Below the pieces are notes generated by a model, which saw only the letters and a list, made by a program, of their open reading frames with translations, was not told the origin of the DNA and made no database searches. 64,000 bases of DNA from Neostapfia colusana (taxonomy: Eukaryota; Streptophyta; Magnoliopsida; Poales; Poaceae), in NCBI GenBank assembly GCA_030760725.1, contig JASWHV010000011.1:17323501-17387500 (forward strand), read 5' to 3'. The position numbers were made by a program, and so were the translations under genes. Shown here one piece after another: positions 10,526 to 21,273 of this stretch; position 1 is the first letter of the stretch, and each line of letters begins with the position of its first letter.

Positions 10526-12149
10526 TGTAGGATCGAAGAGCACGTGAAAAGCTACCAGAGGGGGGTGAATGGTAGATTAAAACTTTTCGCAGCGGAAACA
10601 ACAAAAACCCCTTAGCAAAAAATCAATCGGTTAAAGAAACCGTGTGTGCAAGTGTTTTCAAACGTGTTCAACCATGACAAATCAAGTAGAGAGGTTGAGA
10701 ATCAAGTCACGGATCTAATGCAACAAGAATCACTTGAAAACACGAAGTAAAACTTGAGATACGATCAAAACATTAAACGAAGATCAATCTGTTCTACCCG
10801 ATATAAAACAGATCTGCAACGCTGCAAAGAAACTCGTGTATCTCACAAACTACAGATCCGAAGCTCGTGAAAATTTCACAGATGATAGATAATTGAGTTT
10901 TGAAGACAACCCAAAACGAATCACATCAATCGGATCTGTAAAACTCGAGTTATGAAAGAAACACCGAAGCAACGTCGGTCTGTCCAGAAACTCGGCGAGA
11001 AAGACTTGACGAAAAACAAGTCGGACGAACAAGGCACAAAAGCTCCTCGAAACTATGAACTTTATTCAATAGAAACATAAGAGGAACAGCCCAAAGTTCT
11101 CTACCCATGAGAGCTCTGGCCTCCCTTGCTTTTATAGCCAGCCCTCAGGCTAATCAATCCAATCTAGGACTCCTACTCCTAATTGGACTCGTATTCTAAC
11201 TTACTGTAACTGCTCAGGACTCTCCTATTCGCAGATAGAAGCAATCGTGAGACTTCCAAACACTTTAGGAACGTCCTAAACATTCCTAAAACAACTCAAC
11301 TTCGTGCCTAGCACGAAATCCTATCATAACCAACTCAAATCTTCCATATTTGAGCCATATCCGACTCAGCCTCAGCCTGAGTACGCAATCTAGCCGGTTG
11401 GACCTTTCCGACCAATTCTTTACGTCCACTTCTCTTCATCACGCCTTGGAATAATGTTGCCACGTCCATGCACTCCTTGCACACGTGCAAACACCTTCCA
11501 ACGACGTACACGCAACCTTCATATGCACTGCCCTTGATCCAAACATGCTGCGCGACCTCCCGATCAACTCAACCACAGCTCCTCCCGAACTTGGTTGTTG
11601 GAACCTCATCTCCTCCCTGAGACTAGTACAAAGATCCCGTCACCAGCCATGTCTTGAACTCAAGCAACGCCTGCACATGAATAAACAACCAATTCTTTCG
11701 AGCACAAGTCCTCGACTTGACTCACGTTAGTTCGAAAACCACAACACCTTACATGAGCACGTCACATAAGCATGTTGCAAACCATATCAAATGATAACAG
11801 CCATAACCACCAAAACACACCAAAAACTTAGCAAATTAATACTAAGCAAACCTTCCCATAAAGCAAGTTTGAAACATTGCAAGTTAAAAGCAAAAACAAG
11901 ACGCTGCAGTTCTACGAGTTGAACTTCACGGGAGCTCCCTAAAAACAAGCTCCGGACCTCACAGAAGCTCTCCGGACCTTGCAGGAGCTCTCCGGACCTT
12001 GCGTCAGACCTTGCCAACACTTGGCGGACCTAACAAAGAACTTGTCGGACCTTACCACAGAAGAATATTTTGGCAATATTCAAAACTTTGAATGTTAATG
12101 CTAACTTTTATCCTAATTGCCAATGTATTCAGCACACATAGGTCTCACA
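10526..12149 (-). repeat. Cop-B 3' LTR (1624 bp)
   Basis: In element orientation it starts TGTGAGACC and ends CGATCCTACA. It differs from the other LTR (1597 bp) by scattered substitutions and by an extra GGAGCTCTCCGGACCTTGC-like unit near 11960-12010. TATA box at 11129-11136 (TATAAAAG on the minus strand). A CACGTG lies near the LTR end at 10540-10545. Confidence 0.94.
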
Positions 12150-13134
12150 ATCTCCCCCTTGATTAATGCATTGGCAACACCAATTAAAATCCAAACATTG
12201 GCTTATGAAAAGTTTTGAAAATCTTTGAAAACTCGTTTCTCCCCCTTTATTAATTTCTCCCCATTTTTTAAAATCAGAGAAGGAAGAAAGTGTATAACAT
12301 ATGCAAAGTGTAAAAAAAATCTCTCCTTATACATATTTCTCCCCCTTTGACAATGTATTCAGCAAGGTTCAAAAGAGAAATTTTTTAATGTTACGAGCAT
12401 ATTATAACATATACATACAAAACAAAGCTCATCTAAGTCATACTATCAGGTTACTTACACTATCACATCAATGAGATACATAAAGTAGTGTAAGCCATGC
12501 TAGAAATCAAATGTATTTTTCAGTTTAAGCAAGTCATGATCTCCCTTACTCAACTATTTCAAAACCTGAAAACATGACACTTGTTGCTGCATTTTTATTA
12601 TGCATAATCATTTAAGGCACAAAGTTGATCATATGATATTTGCAAGAGATTATATGCCGCATCAGCCTTATTCTAACCAACCAAGCCAAGCCTATGTCAT
12701 TTGACAATCAGAAGCTTAAGGACATGGTTTTAGTCATACACAATTCCTTCCAACTTCATATCTTAGTGCAATGATAAGCAATCTCAAAAGAAGAAGTGCG
12801 ATGCATGGATATTCTCTTGATCTTTTCTCAATTTTTTATTTGAAAACTCAACATGTGAGCTGATCACTTGATTAATTTTTTATGATTAAAAGCACTTGTG
12901 AGCACGCAACAAGTTCAAAACAGCAAGAAAGTTCGATCATGACCAGATTTAGTGTAAGTAATTATTCCAATTACTAGTCATTGCAAAAACTACAAAATGT
13001 ATAACATGAGTAATGTAGTAAGAACTTTCAGCCTGTAAAAGGAATCACAAAGTCATATATGTATGAAATACTATGCTCATATTATTTTAGTTTCAGATTC
13101 ACACATAGACTTTCAAAGTTTCAAAAACTCCCCC
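12150..13134 (-). other. Cop-B region between pol and 3' LTR with repeated polypurine tracts
   Basis: No gene. On the minus strand AAGGGGGAGA occurs right at the LTR (12151-12160), again at 12238-12247 and 12338-12347, a weaker form near 12255, and a GGGGGAG just after the pol stop codon near 13129. A copy of the LTR-end motif (CAATGTATTCAGCA) lies near 12351. Repeated polypurine tracts next to the 3' LTR are a described feature of Sireviruses. Confidence 0.75.
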
Positions 13135-14613
13135 TCAATTTAAGCCATGAGGATGCATAACCCCTATTTCACTACGAATGAAACAAAAACGAGTGAAAGC
13201 CAAAGGTTTTGTAAAAATATCAGCCAATTGTTTTCCGGTATCAACATATTGAAGCACAATGTTTCCTTTTTCAACATTATCACGAAGAAAGTGATACCTA
13301 ATGTCAATGTGCTTAGTTATAGAGTGTTTCACGGGGTTTTTAGCAATACAAATTGCACTAGTGTTATCACAAAACAGTGGAACACTATCTAAATCAACCC
13401 CATAGTCCTTAAGTGTTTGAACAATCCAAAGAATTTGCGATCAAGCGCTAGCCGCAGCTACATATTCAGATTCGGCCGTGGATTGTGCAACTGAACTTTG
13501 TTTTCTAGAGGACCAAGCAACAAGTGAATTACCAAGAAAATGACAAGCACCCGCAGTACTTTTACTATCAATCCTACAACCCCCAAAATCAGCATCCGAA
13601 AAAGCTTTCAAAGAAACGGTTGAGGAAGAAGGAAGAAAAATGCCAAATTCTTGAGTTCCATGTAGGTACCTGAGAATCCTTTTGATGGCTTGGCGATGTG
13701 AAGCACGTGGAGAAGCTTGAAAACGTGCACAAAGACATACGCTGAATTGTATGTCCGGTCTTGACGCCGTGAGATACAAAAGTGATCCAATCATACTTCT
13801 GTATTCTTTTTTATCGACCGGGTCACCATCTTCGTCAAGTTCAAGTGTTGTTGCTGTTCCCATTGGTGTCCGAAGAGGCTTGCATTTGTCCATGTTGAAG
13901 CGCTTAAGAAGGTCCTTTGTATACTTAGTTTGATGCACAAAAGTTCCTTCTTTTGTTTGCTTGATTTGCAGCCCCAAAAAGTATGTGAGTTCTCCCATCA
14001 TACTCATCTCAAATTCTGAACTCATCATAGCTGAAAACTTGGACACGAGATCATGAGAAGCACAACCAAAGATAATATCATCCACATACACTTGAACGAA
14101 TAATGAGTCATTGCCATGCTTAAGTACAAAAAGAGTTTTATCAACCTTGCCCATGGTAAACCCCTTTTCAAGTAAGAATGTCTTTAACCTATCATACCAT
14201 GCTCTAGGGGCTTGTTTTAGACCGTACAAGGCTTTGGACAGTTTGTAAACATGATTAGGAAAATTTGGATTTTCAAAACCCGGTGGCTGCTTAACATAAA
14301 CCTCCTCCTCTATGTAGCCATTAAGAAAAGCACTTTTAACATCCATTTGATATAACTTGAAACCTTTAGATGCAGTAAATGCTAATAAAATTCTTATAGC
14401 TTCTAATCTAGCAACATGAGCAAATGCTTCATCAAAATCTAGACCTTCAATTTGAGTGAAACCTTGAGCAACCAACCTAGCTTTATTTCTAGCCACAACC
14501 CCATCCTCACTTTGCTTATTTTTAAATACCCATTTAGTTCCAATTAATGTGTGACCTTGAAAATGTGTGACCTTGAGGTGGAGGTACAAGTTTCCAAGCA
14601 TTATTTCTTTCAA
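13135..14613 (-). pseudogene. pol: Cop-B reverse transcriptase and RNase H
   Basis: A 390-codon open stretch (14613-13441) with GTKWVFKNKQ, RLVAQGFTQ, FDEAFAHVARLEA, QMDVKSAFLNG, ALYGLKQAPRAWY and the catalytic YVDDIIFG (YVDD at 14077-14088). RNase H has FSDADFGGC and STAESEYVAAAS. A TGA near 13439 (probably from TGT) stops it; the same frame then runs through the last RNase H motif (KHIDIRYHFLRD, LADIFTKPL) to 13135. FAHVARLEA has H where P is usual. Confidence 0.9.
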
Positions 14614-16093
14614 AATTTTCTAACTCTTCTTGCATGGCATTAATCCAAGATTCATTAGTGAGTGCGTGTGATATATCCTTGGGTTCAAAAGAAGCAACAA
14701 AAGCAGAATGAGCATGAGAGTTTGGATCACAAAACTTGGACCGAGTGACTCGTTCATGCAAGCTTCCAATGATTTGTTGTGGAGGATGACTTTTGAGTAC
14801 TCGGAGGGGAGTAGACACTTCACAAGCACCTTCTTCTTCATGTTCGGACCTTTGATTAGGAGAGCTTGTTGATTGAGGAAGGTCCGAACCAGCAGTAGTG
14901 ACTGTTGGTGCTGGTTGTGGTGCAAAATCAGCAGCTTGATCGTTATTTACTTCCGAGTTTTCGGGCAGCAGCACCACTTCTTCATCTTCTTCAATAAAAA
15001 TACTCTCCCCCTGCGGATGTGGATCCGGACCTGCAATATCGGAGCTAGTACTTGGGTTAGCTTCATCAAAAGAAACCTCGCAAGTCTCCACAATTTTGTT
15101 AGTGTCAAGTAAAAGCACACGGTAGCCTCTAGTATGAGATGGATAACCAAGAAACTTGCCATCAACAGATCTAGCTTCAAATTTATCAAGATTACCATGT
15201 TTCTTAACAAAGCATTTGCAACAAAAAACCCTAAAGTGTGTAACACTAGGCCTATGTCCAAACCGGAGCTCATATGGGGTTTTTCCAAGCTTAGCACGCA
15301 AGAAAACACGATTTGAGACATAACAAGCGGTTGCAATTGCATCAGCCCAAAATTTCCTAGGAGTTTGATATTCATCAAGCATAGTCCTAGCCATCTCAAC
15401 TAAGGTCCTGTTCTTTCTTTCTACGACACCATTTTGTTGTGGTACATAGGGTGAAGAGTATTGATGATCTATTCCATTTTCAGCACAAAAGTGATCAAAG
15501 GATTGGTTTTTAAATTCAGTTCCGTTATCACTTCTAATTGCTTTTAATGATCCTGGGTGATCAATAGATAATCTAAGAAATAAAGTTCTAAAATGACTAA
15601 AAGCTTCATTCTTAGATGCCATAAAATAAACCCAAGAATATCTGGAATAATCATCAACAATCACAAGCACATACCATTTACCTCCAAAGGATTGAACACG
15701 TGCCGGACCTACTGTGTCAAGATGTAAAAGTTGTCCCGGTTCAGCTGTCATGGTCATTGTGAGAGGAGCATGTGAACCTGCAACAAACTTAGCATGTCTA
15801 CAAGAAGAGCACACAGTATCATTGTCCTTTTTAAGCTTCGGCAGCCCACGTATGCGATCGAGAGCACTAACACGAGTGAGATGATCAAAGCCTATGTGAC
15901 CAAGTCCACGATGCCAGAAATATAGATCCTTTGTATCATTAACAACTAGACACCGATGCTTAGAAGTTGACAAATCAAAATCAGCTTTAAAAACTCTTCC
16001 AAACCTAGACATGTTAAACAAAAGCTCACCTTTTGAATCTACAACCTTGCAGCAATTTTTAGCAAATCTAACATCTAGATTTTCATCTAGCAA
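14534..16093 (-). CDS. pol: Cop-B pre-integrase finger and integrase, open 519-codon segment of pol
   Basis: Begins with the end of protease, then the HHCC finger (HRGLGHIGFDHL, CSSCRHAK) and the DDE core (LLHLDTVGPA, IRSDNGTEFKN, QQNGVVERKNRT). A C-terminal region and acidic linker follow, ending in the start of RT (WINAMQEELENFERNNAWKL). It would end at 14534 because a 16 bp tandem duplication (GTGTGACCTTGAAAAT, then GTGTGACCTTGA) near 14546-14574 shifts the frame at the RT start. Upstream it is separated from protease by one TAA. It is a segment of a polyprotein rather than a separate gene. Confidence 0.85.
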   Translation of the reverse strand: MLDENLDVRFAKNCCKVVDSKGELLFNMSRFGRVFKADFDLSTSKHRCLVVNDTKDLYFWHRGLGHIGFDHLTRVSALDRIRGLPKLKKDNDTVCSSCRHAKFVAGSHAPLTMTMTAEPGQLLHLDTVGPARVQSFGGKWYVLVIVDDYSRYSWVYFMASKNEAFSHFRTLFLRLSIDHPGSLKAIRSDNGTEFKNQSFDHFCAENGIDHQYSSPYVPQQNGVVERKNRTLVEMARTMLDEYQTPRKFWADAIATACYVSNRVFLRAKLGKTPYELRFGHRPSVTHFRVFCCKCFVKKHGNLDKFEARSVDGKFLGYPSHTRGYRVLLLDTNKIVETCEVSFDEANPSTSSDIAGPDPHPQGESIFIEEDEEVVLLPENSEVNNDQAADFAPQPAPTVTTAGSDLPQSTSSPNQRSEHEEEGACEVSTPLRVLKSHPPQQIIGSLHERVTRSKFCDPNSHAHSAFVASFEPKDISHALTNESWINAMQEELENFERNNAWKLVPPPQGHTFSRSHINWN

Positions 16094-16336
16094 TTGTTAA
16101 ACCGAAAGCAAGTTGTATTTCAAATTTTTAACAAGTGCCACATCTTTCAAAGTGTAGAGATTGTTTACTCTAACCGAACCTTTACCCATTATGGGAGTGG
16201 AAGAGTTATCGGCGAAAGTAACATTTTCTACACGTGACACAAAAGAGAGAGAGGAGAACCATTCTTTGTTACCTGTCATGTGGCGTGAGCAACCTGAATC
16301 CACAATCCAAATGTTCTCCTTCCTCAAACGTGAAAC
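16094..16336 (-). pseudogene. pol: Cop-B protease
   Basis: IWIVDSGCSRHMTGN holds the DSG catalytic site; FADNSSTPIMGKGSV and KYNLLSV follow, as in copia proteases. Flanked in frame by TAG (16337) and TAA (16094-16096, probably from TCA). It would process the polyprotein. Confidence 0.87.
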
Positions 16337-17461
16337 CTACACAGCAGCACAATACGTCGATGACTCAATACTGGGGTTAGTTAAAAGACTTTTAGGAATC
16401 CAGTACTGAGTCACACGACGTCCAGCAGGAATAACACGTGAAAGCTGAGAAGGTACAGCAGGTTTATGAGCCAAACATCGAAAATTTTTGTTCCCAACTA
16501 CTGACTTAGAAGATGTGTTATATGTAGCACAAAAAACAGTAGGTCCGGGAGCAAGTTTTTGACTCATTACAGCAGGTTGCAAGCTCCAAACATTCGGTCT
16601 AGCAGATTTTGCTTGGTTGTTATGTGATCTAGCAAGTATTCTTTGTTTCTTATCGTGTTTAGCTAGTCTATAACAAAAATCCATGACATGACCATCTCTA
16701 CCACAGTAGGTACAATGAAAAATAACCTTATTATCATGTCTAGATGAGCAAGCAACACGTTTATTAGAACCCGAATGGGACAGTACTCCTGCAGATTTGA
16801 AAATCACCTCTTTTTGTCTAGGAGCTGTTTGAATCAAACTGCTTCCTAATGACTTCACAACTTTAGGTGGGTGTGCCTTAGCATGAGCATGAGAATTAAA
16901 ACCTAAACAAGTTTTATCATTACAAGACTTGGAAGAATTCAGCAGCAAGTTTAGGTTCTTATTTGCATTAGAAAACCAATCTATTGTCCTATGCATGTCA
17001 TCAAGTTTATTGGACAGATCAGAGCAGTCTTCACATGAAGTTGTTCCTTTTAGTTTGCAATTTGAACAATATTTAGCTTCATGCACACGTAAAGCATTGT
17101 TCAAAATAGAAATCTCATTCATAGCATCATTTAGTTTCTTATTCAGATCATCACATGAAGAACAATGCAAATCAATTGTAGAACAACAAGCATCTTTCAT
17201 TTTTTTATCATTAAGTGCAGCAAGCTCTTTGTTCTTTTCAATTTCAAGTTCAAGTTTATCAAGTGTAGATGCGTGTGCACTTCTTAAAGAGGATAATTGT
17301 TCATAAATTAAATCACATGAGGAACAAGAATCATCACTAGGAATCAAAGTTTTTAAACGATGAATTTCAGATTCTAGTGATTCAATTTTAACAGCATTGT
17401 TCCTAAGTTTTTTATCCTTTTTCTTTAATATAACAGTGGCATGAGAAATAGCATCACACAT
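16337..17461 (-). pseudogene. gag: Cop-B gag, C-terminal coiled-coil and second zinc knuckle
   Basis: A 374-codon open stretch in the gag-pol frame. The first two thirds are rich in K, E, L, N and S with heptad-like spacing (probable coiled coil) and paired cysteines (CSSCDLIYEQ, CSSCDDLNKK, CSNCKLKG). CTYCGRDGHVMDFC near 16720 is a CCHC knuckle. The end (YWIPKSLLTNP) leads into protease. Large gags of this type are known from Sireviruses. Confidence 0.78.
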
Positions 17462-18598
17462 TTATTCGCAAGTGGGACATACCTCTTCATCGTCGCTGTT
17501 GTGTTCTGCCTCCTCGGAGCTTGAACGTGACTTGCTCGCCATGCAGCACATATTTGCCATAGCTTCTTCATCTTCATCACTACCGGTGTCCACATCACTT
17601 GAGCCAAAATCTTGAAGTGCAGAGATCATACTATGCACTATGTTGTGCATTGATAAATCTTTCTTCTTCTTATTCTTTGCAAACGATTTCTTCGGCCTTG
17701 TTTGCTTTTCTTCACGTGAAGTCGGACCTGAAAGGTTAGGGCACTCCGTACGAAAATGTCCTGTCTTACCACATTCAAAACATCGTTGAGGTCCGGAGCT
17801 TCCTCTCCTTCTAGTTCTCACATTTTGCAATGCTTTTGATAACCGAGTAGAGATGAGTGCAAGCTCCTCCTCTGGAAACTCTTCAATCTGTTCAAGGGTT
17901 AGAGAGGACAGCAAAGAGAGTGCACCACTAGATGATGATTGACTAGAACTAGACATGTCACGTTGCGAAACAAATGCAATAGACTTGTTGGGGTTTTTAC
18001 GTGAGATGATATCAATTTCATGAGTTTTCAATTTAGAATAAAGCACGTCTAAAGTAAGAGAACTCATGACATTAGATTCATGAATAGATGTAACTTTCAT
18101 CTCCCAAATTGACATATCTAATGCTCCTAACAATTGTCTAGCATTTTAAGCATCTGAAAAGTTAACATTGACACTACGCAAGTTGCTGAGAATTTTATTA
18201 AAGCGAGCAAAAAGGTCGTCAATTGACTCACCGGGTTGCATCTCAAAACACATGTATTCTTTCTTGAACATATCTTTCCTTACCTCCTTGATCGTATTGG
18301 ATCCTTCATGGTAGTCACAAAGAGCTTTCCAAACATCATATGCAGATCGGAGGTGTGCAACACGGTCGAAGTCGCTTTGAGTCAATCCTTGGATGATCAA
18401 GTTGTGAGCCTTGTTGTTGTTGTCAACATCTCTCATGTTCGCAGCCGTAACTTGATCGTTGGGTGGTACATCGAAGTTCCGGTAGACCTTTTCACATATG
18501 GCGAAGCCTTGCGCCTGTATGTAGGCCTCCATCCGCGCCTTCCAAACCTGAAAATCGATGCCATTGAACACACAAGGTTTTGCGGAGTACTTCTCCAT
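17462..18598 (-). pseudogene. gag: Cop-B gag, N-terminal half
   Basis: ATG at 18598 opens with MEKYSAKPCVFNGIDFQVWK, the N-terminal fold shared by copia Gags (UBN2-type). One in-frame TAA near 18145 splits it (FSDA, then NARQLLGALD). A basic region and the CCHC knuckle CFECGKTGHFRTEC (near 17765-17805) follow, then an acidic serine-rich tail, ending at TAA at 17461. It makes the particle and binds RNA. Confidence 0.88.
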
Positions 18599-18640
18599 GA
18601 TGGTTAGTCAAAACACGTGCAAATCACAAAGATTAGAGCA

Positions 18641-18657
18641 CCTTGGCTATGATACCA
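18641..18657 (-). other. Cop-B primer-binding site
   Basis: On the minus strand TGGTATCATAGCCAAGG starts two bases after the 5' LTR. It matches the complement of the initiator-Met tRNA 3' end except for one base (T in place of G at position 9). Confidence 0.88.
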
Positions 18658-18659
18658 AT

Positions 18660-20256
18660 TGTAGGATCGAAGAGCACGTGAAAAGCTACCAGAGGGGGGG
18701 TGAATGGTAGATGAAAACTTTTCGCAGCGGAAACAACAAAAACCCATTAGCAAAAAATCAATCGGTTAAAGAAACTGTGTGTGCAAGTGTTTTCAAACGT
18801 GTTAAACCATGAAAAATCAAGTAGAGAGGTATAGAATCAAGTCACGGATCTAATGCAACAAGAATCACTTGAAAACACGAAGTAAAACTTGAGATACGAT
18901 CAAAACATTAAACGAAGATCAATCTGTTCTACCCGATATAAAACAGATCTGCAACGCTGCAAAGAAACTCGTGTATCTCAAAAACTACAGATCCGAAGCT
19001 CGTGAAACTTTCACAGGCGATAGATAATTGAGTTTTGAAGAGAACCCAAAAAGAATCACGTCAATCGGATCTGTAAAACTCGAGTTATGAACGAAACACC
19101 GAAGCAACGTCGGTCTGTCCAGAAACTCGGCGGGAAAGACTTGACGAAAAACAAGTCGGACGAACAAGGCACAAAAGCTCCTCGAAACTATGAACTTTAT
19201 TCAATAGAAACACAAGAGGAACAGCCCAAAGTTCTCTACCCACGAGAGCTCTGGCCTCCCTTGCTTTTATAGCCAGCCCTCAGGCTAATCAATCCAATCT
19301 AGCTAGGACTCCTACTCCTAATTGGACTCGTATCCTAACTTACCGTAACTGCTCAGGACTCTCCTATTCGCAGATAGAAGCAATCGTGAGACTTCCAAAC
19401 ACCTTAGGAACGTCCTAAACATTCCTAAAACAACTCAACTTCGTGCCTAGCACGAAATCCTATCATAACCAACTCAAATCCTCCATATTTGAGCCATATC
19501 CGACTCAGCCTCAGCCTGAGTACGCAATCCAGCCGGTTCGACCTTTCCGACCAATTCTTTAGGTCCACTTCTCTTCATCACGCCTTGGAACAATGTTGCC
19601 ACGTCCATGCACTCCTTGCACACATGCAAACACCTTCCAACGACGTACACGCAACCTTCATATGCACTGCCCTTGATCCAAACATGCTGCGCGACCTCCC
19701 GATCAACTCAACCACAGCTCCTCCCAAACTTGGTTGTTGGAACCTCATCTCCTCCCTGAGACTAGTCCAAGGATCCCGTCACCAGCCATGTCTTGAACTC
19801 AAGCAACACCTGCACATGAATAAACAACCAATTCTTCCGAGCACAAGTCCTCGACTTGACTCACGTTAGTTCGAAAAATACAACACCTTACATGAGCACG
19901 TCACATAAGCATGTTGCAAACCTTATCAAATGATAACAGCCATAACCACCAAAACACACCAAAAACATAGCAAATTAATACTAAGCAAACCTTCCCATAA
20001 AGCAAGTTTGAAACATTGCGAGTTAAAAGCAAAAACAAGATGCTGCAGTTCTACGAGTTGAACTTCACGGGAGCTCTCTAAAAACAAGCTCCGGACCTCA
20101 CAGAAGCTCTCCGGACCTTGCCAACACTTGGCGGACCTAACAAAGAACTTGTCGGACCTTGCCACAGAAGAATGTTTTGGCAATATTCAAAACTTTGAAT
20201 GTTAATGCTAACTTTTATCCTAATTGCCAATGTATTCAGCACACATAGGTCTCACA
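18660..20256 (-). repeat. Cop-B 5' LTR (1597 bp)
   Basis: Same ends as the 3' LTR. TATA box TATAAAAG (minus strand) at 19264-19271. The short repeat near 11960-12010 of the other LTR is missing at about 20100-20125, and an AGCT is gained near 19300. Confidence 0.94.
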
Positions 20257-20570
20257 CACCGGAGCTCGCCTCTGAGGAGAGGAGAAATCCCGGCCTGCTG
20301 GACACGTGTCGCCACCGGAGCTCGCCTCTGAGGAGAGGAGAGGCCCCGGCCCGCTGGACAAGTGTCGCCACAGGAGCTTGCCTCTAAGGAGAGGGGAGGT
20401 CCGGCCCCACCGGACACATGGCACCCTCAGAGCTCGCCTCTGAGGAGAGGGGAGGTCTGGCCCCGCTGGACACGTTGTGCCCTCAGAGCTCGCCTCTGAG
20501 GAGAGGGGAGGCCTGGCCCCGCTGTACACATGGTGCCTTCGGAGCTCACCCTGGCAGTGGCCACGTGGCA
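20257..20570 (+). repeat. Cop-A G-box minisatellite, right part
   Basis: Begins with the second CACCG target copy. About five more units; exact GACACGTGTC at 20301-20310, then decayed forms (GACAAGTGTC, GACACATGGC, GACACGTTGT, TACACATGGT), and CCACGTGGCA near 20560. Confidence 0.88.
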
Positions 20571-21273
20571 GGGTCGGACTTCACAACGGACAAGTCCAAA
20601 CCGGACTAGTCCGCCTGGGAGGCCAGACAATTCAAGCCCCAGAGAAGTCCGGCTCTGGTCCGCCAACCGGACTTGTCCGGACACCAAGCCGGACTAGTCC
20701 GGCCCCTAGGGACTTAACCTCCCAGGGGCGGCCAGACTTCTTTCTTCACAGACTAGTCCGCTCACATCCTCTCTCAAGCCGAAAGCACCCACAAATTGGC
20801 GATTTTCGCTTTCCTCCACCAAAAATCTCGTCCAATCCACGGATTGGAGACCTAAGGAGTGCGGAAACCCTTCCCCGAGCTTCGTTGCTCATGTTTCGAC
20901 TCCAAATTCATCACATTTGAAGATTTCAAGAGGTATTCTCGACCTAACAAAAAATCATTCCTTTTCTTCATTCTTAGGTCTTTTGCTAGAAACCTCTTCA
21001 CAAATGTTGTTCCTAGTGTCGATGCGATCATAGCCTAGGAGTATTGCAACTTAATTTGGAGTTTTTGCGAAAAATTGTTAGGGTTAGGGTTCTTCCTTTA
21101 TAACCCGGACTAGTTCGGTTTTGGGCGGACAAATCCGTTATCGAGCGGACTAGTCTGGTCCTTTAACGAACAAGTCCAGTTTACACAGAACAAACTCCAA
21201 CTTTAGCCATTTTTAGTGAATTCTCTTGCAATATTCAATTCCTTGACCTCTAATCTCCTGTCTCTCAGGAATA
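20571..21273 (+). other. Cop-A palindrome cluster and leader before ORF3
   Basis: A perfect 14 bp palindrome CCGGACTAGTCCGG at 20689-20702, near-palindromes around 20597-20705, and decayed forms near 21105-21175 (CCGGACTAGTTCGG, GCGGACTAGTCTGG). Between them lies AT-rich sequence without a gene. It ends in TCTCCTGTCTCTCAG at 21254-21268, which resembles a 3' splice site, six bases before an ATG. Confidence 0.6.

Larger units (their letters stand above)
10526..20256 (-). mobile_element. Cop-B: structurally complete Ty1/copia element, Sirevirus-like
   Basis: A 9731 bp element with two LTRs, a primer-binding site, gag, protease, integrase, RT and RNase H, a polypurine region and a perfect CACCG target duplication. 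Sirevirus features: large gag with acidic and coiled-coil regions, size, and several polypurine tracts upstream of the 3' LTR. No env-like ORF is present. Gag-pol carries several stops and one frameshift, so it is not autonomous, though the long RT and integrase frames suggest moderate age. Confidence 0.94.
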
